Assembly: GCA_024277405.1 (NCBI GenBank)
Contig: JAJRVI010000155.1
Coordinates: 1-14,229 of the forward strand
DNA from: Fidelibacterota bacterium
GTDB taxonomy: Bacteria; Bipolaricaulota; Bipolaricaulia; Bipolaricaulales; Bipolaricaulaceae
Direction: 5' to 3'
Length of the DNA stretch: 14,229 nucleotides
In this document: piece after piece, positions 1-4,516 of the stretch
How the letters are laid out: each line of letters starts with the position of its first letter
How positions within the stretch are numbered: the first letter of the stretch is position 1
Translations under genes and position numbers: made by a program
Notes under the pieces: generated by a model
Database searches by the model: none
Seen by the model: only the letters and a program-made list of their open reading frames with translations
What the model was told of the DNA's origin: nothing

Positions 1-180
1 GCTCCGTACCCCGACCCCACCGAAGGTGAGGGACAGGGTCACGGCGGTCCCCACGTCCCACGCGAGCCCGTCGTAGAGAAAGTCCGCTTCCAGGCCCAAA
101 CTGCCCGTCAGTGGCTCCCCCTCACCCAGGGCCACGAACCCGATCACGGTCGCCAAAAGAAGGACGAGCACTCCCCTCAT
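1..180 (-). CDS. Secreted protein of unknown function, N-terminal fragment
   Basis: This is the first 60 codons of a minus-strand gene that runs off the left edge. The start is the ATG at 178-180, preceded at 185-192 (minus strand) by a near-perfect Shine-Dalgarno AAGGAGGT five bases away. Residues 1-19 (MRGVLVLLLATVIGFVALG) form a typical signal peptide: one basic residue, a hydrophobic core and a small residue before a likely cleavage site. The following stretch alternates hydrophobic and polar residues and is rich in Gly and Thr (for example TAVTLSLTFGGVGVRS at the cut end), as in beta-strands of barrel or other surface proteins. No family is recognisable from 60 residues, so the beta-barrel idea is inference. 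It lies 144 bp downstream of the cDPGS-like gene on the same strand and may be co-transcribed, though the long gap allows its own promoter. Confidence 0.75.
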   Translation of the reverse strand, partial: MRGVLVLLLATVIGFVALGEGEPLTGSLGLEADFLYDGLAWDVGTAVTLSLTFGGVGVRS

Positions 181-196
181 TCCTACCTCCTTCCCC

Positions 197-223
197 GGGA
201 GCGTACGGGAGAGGAACGCTCCC
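197..223 (-). promoter_or_regulatory. Hairpin just 5' of the secreted-protein ribosome binding site
   Basis: GGGAGCGT at 197-204 and ACGCTCCC at 216-223 form a perfect 8-bp inverted repeat with an 11-base loop. In the minus-strand transcript the hairpin ends four bases before the Shine-Dalgarno of the secreted-protein gene. No U tract follows, so it is a poor intrinsic terminator. A 5'-UTR structure affecting translation or mRNA stability is the better guess, but chance is possible in GC-rich DNA. Confidence 0.35.
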
Positions 224-324
224 CCGGAGGAAACGCCTTCCCGCAGTGCCGTGCCCTCGTCTCCGGTCCGTCTCCCCTCTGTCCGTGATCCGGGAAACGG
301 ACGCGGAGCGGATCGGGGATGGGT

Positions 325-1641
325 TCACGCTTCCCGCGCGAACCCGACGAGGACGTCCTCCAGGGTGGGGTGCCCGATCTCCTGGAGCTCGTAACGCACC
401 CGGGTAGCGGGGACGGGGAGCTCCATCAGGCGGCGGAGGTCGATGGGCGTCCCGATGGCGATGGCCTCACACGGGATCTCGGCGATGGTGGCGGCGAGAT
501 CACGGATCTGTTCCGTCCCGTATCCCATGGCGGGTAGCACCGGCCCCAGGTGTGGCCAGGCCGCGAAGGTCTCCGCCAACGACCCCTTGGCATAGGGCCG
601 TGGGTCCACCAACTCCGCCCCGAGCTTCCGCGCCGCCACCGCCGCCGCCCCGAACGGCATCTCTCCGTGGGTGACGGTGGGGCCGTCCTCGATGGCGAGG
701 ACCTTCTTTCCCCGGATCACCTCGGGTTCCTCCACGGTGATGGGGGAAGCGGCCTCGATCACCTGGGCCCCGGGGTTCACGCGGAAGATCGATTCGCGGA
801 GCCTGTTGAGCTCGTCCAGGGAGGCGGAATCCACCTTGTTGATCACCACCACGTCCGCCATGCGGATGTTCACCGAGCCTGGCCAGTAGGTGAGCTCGTG
901 TCCTGCACGCAACGGGTCCGCGACCACGATCAGGAGGTCGGGCTTCACGAAAGGGAAGTCGTTGTTGCCCCCGTCCCATAGGATCACATCCGCCTCGGCC
1001 TCCGCAGCCCTGAGGATCTCGGCGTAATCGACCCCGGCGAAGACCACGTTCCCGCGGGCGATGTGTGGTTCGTATTCCTCGCGTTCCTCGATGGTGCACC
1101 GGTACCGGTCCAGGTCCTCGAGAGAGGCGAAGCGTTGGACACGCTGTGCCACCAGGTCCCCGTAGGGCATGGGGTGGCGGATGATGACCACCCTCTTTCC
1201 CATCCCCTTCAGGATCTCCGCCACTCGGCGGGTGGTCTGGGACTTGCCACAACCGGTGCGCACCGCACACACCGCCACCACCGGCTTGGCCGAGGTCAGC
1301 ATCGTGCTCTCGGGGCCGAGGAGCCAGAAATCGGCCCCCGCGGCCTGCGCCCGGGCGGCCCTCTCCATCACGTGTTGATGCGACACATCGGAATAGGAAA
1401 AGACCGCGATCTCCACGCCCTTTTCTCTGATGATCTCCTCCAGCTTCTCCTCGGGCTCGATGGGTATCCCTTCCGGATAGAGCCTTCCGGCGAGCTCCGG
1501 GGGGTATCTCCTTCCCTCTATCCCGGGGATCTGGGTGGCGGTGAAGGCGACCACCTCGTACTCGTCGTTGTCGCGGAAGAACACGTTGAAATTGTGGAAG
1601 TCCCTCCCTGCAGCTCCGAGGATGACCACGCGTCTCGTCAT
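325..1641 (-). CDS. Cyclic 2,3-diphosphoglycerate synthetase-like P-loop NTPase
   Basis: A 438-residue soluble protein resembling cDPGS of methanogens, the enzyme that uses ATP to cyclise 2,3-diphosphoglycerate, and its bacterial homologues, often annotated only as GTPase. The N-terminal domain (residues 1-115) has an opening VVILGAAGRDFHNFN and a TATQIPGIEGRRYP motif typical of the family. A P-loop follows with RTGCGKSQTT at 128-137 (K133, S134); its first glycine is replaced, so it is a degenerate Walker A. A Walker-B-like VILWDGGNND lies at 219-228 (D223). VVVINKVD at 264-271 resembles the NKxD guanine-specificity motif, so ATP versus GTP use is open. The length fits the archaeal enzyme (about 460 residues). 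The start ATG at 1639-1641 has AGGAGG ten bases upstream and a good promoter. The product in a bacterium is not established; membership of the family is fairly sure, the reaction is not. Confidence 0.75.
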   Translation of the reverse strand: MTRRVVILGAAGRDFHNFNVFFRDNDEYEVVAFTATQIPGIEGRRYPPELAGRLYPEGIPIEPEEKLEEIIREKGVEIAVFSYSDVSHQHVMERAARAQAAGADFWLLGPESTMLTSAKPVVAVCAVRTGCGKSQTTRRVAEILKGMGKRVVIIRHPMPYGDLVAQRVQRFASLEDLDRYRCTIEEREEYEPHIARGNVVFAGVDYAEILRAAEAEADVILWDGGNNDFPFVKPDLLIVVADPLRAGHELTYWPGSVNIRMADVVVINKVDSASLDELNRLRESIFRVNPGAQVIEAASPITVEEPEVIRGKKVLAIEDGPTVTHGEMPFGAAAVAARKLGAELVDPRPYAKGSLAETFAAWPHLGPVLPAMGYGTEQIRDLAATIAEIPCEAIAIGTPIDLRRLMELPVPATRVRYELQEIGHPTLEDVLVGFAREA

Positions 1642-1686
1642 GGTTCACCTGCCTCCTTGAATGGACTCGGCTGGGGGCGTTTTCGC

Positions 1687-1715
1687 ATTATAGCGGGGAT
1701 AATCCAGGATGGCAT
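1687..1715 (-). promoter_or_regulatory. Sigma-70-type promoter of the cDPGS-like gene
   Basis: On the minus strand there is a perfect -10 hexamer TATAAT at 1687-1692 and a -35 ATGCCA (4 of 6 to TTGACA) at 1710-1715, separated by exactly 17 bases. Transcription would start near 1680, giving a leader of about 40 bases that carries AGGAGG (1652-1657) before the ATG. The stretch is AT-rich against a GC-rich background. Confidence 0.65.
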
Positions 1716-1731
1716 AAAGGGATTTTTCCGT

Positions 1732-1737
1732 TAAGAT
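1732..1737 (+). promoter_or_regulatory. Possible -10 element placing the start site at the pgsA-like ATG
   Basis: TAAGAT (4 of 6 to TATAAT) ends six bases before the ATG at 1744, and there is no Shine-Dalgarno before that ATG. If used, the transcript would begin at or next to the start codon. No convincing -35 is visible. A second candidate is GATAAT at 1698-1703, which would give a normal leader. Confidence 0.3.
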
Positions 1738-1743
1738 TGGCGG

Positions 1744-2268
1744 ATGACGCTGGCCAATTGGCTCACGACTCTCCGGCTCGTGGCCACGGGGCCAACGGTT
1801 TACTTCACGGCGCGCGGCGACCTCCCCCTCGGGTTCGCGTTCTTCCTGCTCGGTTTCCTCACGGATCTCCTCGACGGGTACCTCGCGCGCACGCGGCGGG
1901 AGGTGACCGCGACGGGGAAGGTCCTCGATCCCATCGCGGATAAACTTCTCTTTTTCGGGGTGTTCCTGAGCTTCGCCCTGTTGGGCCGGATCCGATGGGC
2001 GGCGCTTTGGGGCTACCTCGTGCCCCAGCTCGGCCTCGGGGCCGGGGCCGTCTACCTCTACTTCGCGCGGCGTGAGATAAGGTCCGCCGAGATCCCGGGG
2101 AAGGCCGCGGCCGGAGCCACCGCCCTCGCCGCGTTCGCCCTCTATTGGACCCCCTGGGGACGGGAGATCTTCTGGATCGCGGTGGGGGCCAACGTCCTGA
2201 GCGCGCTCTACTACCTCTTCAAGATCCACCGAGCCAGGAGCGGAACTCCGACGGCGGGGGTGCGCTGA
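1744..2268 (+). CDS. pgsA: CDP-alcohol phosphatidyltransferase, PgsA-like
   Basis: A 174-residue integral membrane enzyme of the CDP-alcohol phosphotransferase family, which moves a phosphatidyl group from CDP-diacylglycerol to an alcohol. PgsA makes phosphatidylglycerol phosphate from glycerol 3-phosphate. The family signature DGxxARx8GxxxDxxxD is complete: D44 G45, A48 R49, G58, D62 and D66, plus the preceding D41; these aspartates bind the metal and substrate. The N-terminal NWLTTLRLV matches the usual NxLTxxR opening. Four to six hydrophobic segments follow, roughly 28-43, 66-82, 88-106, 121-137 and 142-159. REIRSAEIPGK (110-120) matches the PgsA REI...GK region, but the KTxxQ normally following GK is absent, so the accepted alcohol is uncertain. 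The start has no ribosome binding site. The last 50 bp overlap the convergent pseudouridine synthase gene. A YqeG/Gep4-type phosphatase that could act on the product lies at 12898. Confidence 0.8.
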   Translation: MTLANWLTTLRLVATGPTVYFTARGDLPLGFAFFLLGFLTDLLDGYLARTRREVTATGKVLDPIADKLLFFGVFLSFALLGRIRWAALWGYLVPQLGLGAGAVYLYFARREIRSAEIPGKAAAGATALAAFALYWTPWGREIFWIAVGANVLSALYYLFKIHRARSGTPTAGVR

Positions 2269-3112
2269 AGCGGACCCGTTCCCCCGTCCGGGGATGGCGG
2301 AATGCGATCCGCCAGGAATGGAGCATCAGCTTCCCCTCCCCCCGTCCGTAGAGGGGGTCTCCCACCACCGGATGGCCGACGGAGGAGAGATGGACCCTGA
2401 TCTGGTGCGTCCTACCGGTCTTGGGGCGGACCAATAGGAGCGTCCTGCCCCTTTCCCGCCGGAGGACCTCGAACTCGGTGATCGCCTCCTTCCCTCCCTC
2501 CACGATCCCCATCCACCGGGGCCGGCGGGGGTCCCGGCCGATGGGGCCCTCGATAACACCCCGGTCGGGCTCCACCTCTCCCTCCACCAGCGCGAGGTAC
2601 TCCTTCTCCACCTCCCGACGCTGGAACTGCTCGATCAGGGATCGATAGGCCTCCTCCGTCTTCGTGAGGACCATCACCCCCGAGGTGTCGGCGTCCAACC
2701 GGTGGACCACGCCCACCCGGTCCCCCCCTCCGCCCGCCAGGGGAACGCCCCGGGCGAGGAGGGAGGAGACTACCGTGGGTTCCCCTTCTCGCCCGACCCC
2801 GGAATGGACCGCCACCCCCGTGGGCTTGTTTATCACCACGATATCATCGTCCTCGTATATGATCGGGATCTTCGCCGCTTTCCGGGGGCGGGGTTCCCCG
2901 GGCATCGTCACCCGCACCACCTCCCCCTCGCGGGGGCGGTAGGAGGGGGAAACGGGCCTTCCCCCTACGGTCACAAGGCCCCCTCGGATCAGCCTCTGCA
3001 CCTTGGCCCGGGGGAGACCCAGTTTCGCCGCGAGCCAGCGGTCCAGGCGCTCCCCCGGTGTCCCATCGTAGGGAAGGGCCTTTTCCTTTCCCTTCTCTTC
3101 TTTTGTGGGCAT
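2219..3112 (-). CDS. RluA/RluD-family 23S rRNA pseudouridine synthase
   Basis: A 297-residue protein that should isomerise uridine to pseudouridine in large-subunit rRNA. An S4 RNA-binding domain occupies about residues 18-72 (ERLDRWLAAKLGLPRAKVQR and following). The catalytic domain (about 80-290) contains the invariant motif HRLDADTSG at 137-145, with D140 the expected catalytic aspartate, the motif I region IVVINKPTGVAVH (91-103), and KTGRTHQIRVHL (231-242). The C-terminal RFSAPPPSEF is typical of the RluD group, so the protein is full length. Which uridines it modifies cannot be read from sequence. The ATG at 3110-3112 lacks a Shine-Dalgarno and follows a -10-like TATACT by ten bases, so the message is probably leaderless or nearly so. 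The 3' end overlaps the convergent pgsA-like gene by 50 bp. The N-terminus is lysine-rich (MPTKEEKGKEK). Confidence 0.88.
   Translation of the reverse strand: MPTKEEKGKEKALPYDGTPGERLDRWLAAKLGLPRAKVQRLIRGGLVTVGGRPVSPSYRPREGEVVRVTMPGEPRPRKAAKIPIIYEDDDIVVINKPTGVAVHSGVGREGEPTVVSSLLARGVPLAGGGGDRVGVVHRLDADTSGVMVLTKTEEAYRSLIEQFQRREVEKEYLALVEGEVEPDRGVIEGPIGRDPRRPRWMGIVEGGKEAITEFEVLRRERGRTLLLVRPKTGRTHQIRVHLSSVGHPVVGDPLYGRGEGKLMLHSWRIAFRHPRTGERVRFSAPPPSEFRSWLGGS
2295..2314. other. Inverted repeat downstream of the pgsA-like stop
   Basis: TGGCGGA at 2295-2301 pairs with TCCGCCA at 2308-2314 around a 6-base loop, 26 bp after the pgsA-like stop and inside the coding region of the opposing gene. It could help end plus-strand transcripts, but no T tract follows, so this is tentative. 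Confidence 0.25.
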
Positions 3113-3130
3113 CTTGCGAGAAAGTATAAT
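3103..3130 (+). promoter_or_regulatory. Promoter of the rimP operon (divergent pair, plus side)
   Basis: A perfect -10 TATAAT at 3125-3130 has a weak -35 TTGTGG at 3103-3108 with a 16-base spacer. Transcription would begin near 3137, seven bases before the ATG at 3144. The earlier in-frame ATGs at 3105 and 3129 would lie upstream of the transcript, which decides the rimP start. Confidence 0.55.
3123..3128 (-). promoter_or_regulatory. -10 element of the pseudouridine synthase gene (divergent pair, minus side)
   Basis: Read on the minus strand, 3128-3123 is TATACT (5 of 6 to consensus), sharing bases with the rimP -10 on the other strand. It ends ten bases before the ATG at 3112, so the transcript would start within a few bases of the start codon. 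The -35 region (ACGGTT or similar) is poor. Confidence 0.4.
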
Positions 3131-3143
3131 GCCCTGGAATAGG

Positions 3144-3602
3144 ATGAACCGTGAAAAGTTAGATGATTTGCTGAAGAGGGCCCTGGAGCCCTTGGGTTAC
3201 GAGCTCTATCATTGGGAGCTCACCTGGCAGGGGCGCAAGCGCAAATTGCTCGTGTACATCGACCGTCCCGGCGGCGTGACCCTGGACGATTGTGTCCGCG
3301 CCTCCCGGGCGATCGACGCCCTGTTGGACCTCGAGGATCCCATTCCCGGCCCCTACATCCTCGAGGTCTCCTCCCCCGGGGTGGAACGGGGCCTGTGGGA
3401 GAAACGCCATTACGAGAGGGCACTGGGCAAGACGATCAAGGTGGACCTCGCCCGACCGGTGGCGGGGAGGAAGAGGCTCCGGGCCGTGCTCCGCCGGGTG
3501 GTTGACGACGAGGTGGAGCTCGAGGTGGAGGGGAGGCTGGTCTCCGTGCCCCTGGGGGACATCGTCAGGGCCCACGTGGTCTACATGCCGGAGGGGACAT
3601 GA
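3144..3602 (+). CDS. rimP: Ribosome maturation factor RimP
   Basis: A 152-residue protein of the RimP/YhbC family, which assists late maturation of the 30S subunit. The family hallmark YILEVSSPGVERGL is at residues 71-84, between the N-terminal alpha/beta domain (LLVYIDRPGGVTLDDC, 35-50) and the C-terminal SH3-like barrel (about 94-147). I chose the ATG at 3144 because a -10 TATAAT at 3125-3130 puts the transcript start near 3137 and MNREKLDDLLKRALEPLGYE matches how RimP proteins begin; ATGs at 3105 and 3129 are in frame but would not be transcribed. There is no clear ribosome binding site. The stop overlaps the nusA start as ATGA. The rimP-nusA pair is a widely conserved gene order. Confidence 0.92.
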   Translation: MNREKLDDLLKRALEPLGYELYHWELTWQGRKRKLLVYIDRPGGVTLDDCVRASRAIDALLDLEDPIPGPYILEVSSPGVERGLWEKRHYERALGKTIKVDLARPVAGRKRLRAVLRRVVDDEVELEVEGRLVSVPLGDIVRAHVVYMPEGT

Positions 3603-4516
3603 ACGTAGACTTCCTGGAAGCGTTGGAGGAGATGGCGCGGGAGCGGGGGATCGAGCGCGAGGTTGCCTACGCCGCTATGGAGAAGGGCCTCGCCGCCGCG
3701 TACGTGGCCGAATTCGGCGGGGACCCGCCCGAGGTGGTGATCGACCGCAAATCGGGCGATATCTACGTGAACGGCGAGAAGTTCGATATCTCCCGCCTGG
3801 GCCGCATCGCCATGCGGCGGGCCCAGGAGGTCTTTCGCCAGGAGGTCCTCCGCTACCGGCGTCAGATGCTCTACGATATGTACGCCTCCCGCATCGGGGA
3901 GATCGTCACCGGTACCGTCCACCGCTTCGAGGGCAGGAACGTGTGGATCAACCTGGGCGAAGCCGAGGCGCTACTCCCGGAGAAAGAGCGCATCCCCGGG
4001 GAGCGTTACATCATGGGGCGCAAGATCCGTGCCTACCTCTACCGGGTGGAGAAGACCCAGGGAGATCCCCGGATCTACGTGTCCCGGGCCCATCCGGACT
4101 TCGTGGTGAAGCTCCTGGAGCTCGAGGTGCCCGAGCTGGAACAGGGCCTGTTGGAGGTGGTCCGGGTGGCCCGCGAGCCGGGGGTGCGGACGAAGCTCCT
4201 CGTGCGGGCCCTGGATCCCCGCATCGATCCGGTGGGGACGTGCATCGGCGCTGGGGGGGTCCGCATCCGCATGGTCACCCGGGAGCTCTCCGGGGAGAAG
4301 GTGGATATCATCCGCTTCAGTGAGGACCCCCGCGAGATCATAAAGGGGGCCCTCTCCCCGGCCAGCGTCCTCTCCGTGGAGATCGACGAGGCGGAGAAGA
4401 AGGCCGTGGTCAGGGTACCGGAGAAGGACGTCCCCCAGGCCATCGGAAAGGACGGCCACAACGTCCGGCTCGCGGCACAGCTCTCCGGCTATGACATCGA
4501 GATCCAGCCCGCCTGA
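3599..4516 (+). CDS. nusA: Transcription termination/antitermination factor NusA, compact form
   Basis: A 305-residue NusA, which binds RNA polymerase and nascent RNA and modulates pausing, termination and antitermination. Domains in order are an RNA-polymerase-binding N-terminal domain (1-95), an S1 domain (about 99-163), KH1 with DPVGTCIGAGGVRIR (210-224) and KH2 with AIGKDGHNVRLAAQLSG (281-297). The chain ends right after KH2, without the C-terminal acidic repeats of E. coli NusA, as in many bacteria. The N-terminal domain is shorter than usual: after IDRKSGDIYV (48-57) it passes quickly to the helix leading into S1, lacking about 30 residues compared with E. coli by eye. The ATG overlaps the rimP stop (ATGA) and GGAGGG lies just upstream. 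The genes that usually follow (ylxR, infB, rbfA) are not here; an exporter gene comes instead. Confidence 0.93.
   Translation: MNVDFLEALEEMARERGIEREVAYAAMEKGLAAAYVAEFGGDPPEVVIDRKSGDIYVNGEKFDISRLGRIAMRRAQEVFRQEVLRYRRQMLYDMYASRIGEIVTGTVHRFEGRNVWINLGEAEALLPEKERIPGERYIMGRKIRAYLYRVEKTQGDPRIYVSRAHPDFVVKLLELEVPELEQGLLEVVRVAREPGVRTKLLVRALDPRIDPVGTCIGAGGVRIRMVTRELSGEKVDIIRFSEDPREIIKGALSPASVLSVEIDEAEKKAVVRVPEKDVPQAIGKDGHNVRLAAQLSGYDIEIQPA

Noticed and set aside
197..302. Intrinsic terminator after the cDPGS-like gene
   Set aside because: The hairpins have no U tract in the minus-strand transcript, so I list one only as a possible leader structure.
500..1648. Long minus-strand frame over the cDPGS-like gene
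   Set aside because: It is a frame-shifted shadow of the real gene, rich in Arg, Gly and Pro, with no domain. GC-rich coding DNA opens such frames routinely.
3105..3143. Upstream in-frame starts of rimP at 3105 and 3129
   Set aside because: Both precede the predicted transcript start near 3137; the ATG at 3144 matches family N-termini.
3292..4323. 343-codon plus-strand frame across rimP and nusA
   Set aside because: Arg/Gly/Pro-rich out-of-frame reading of two certain genes.
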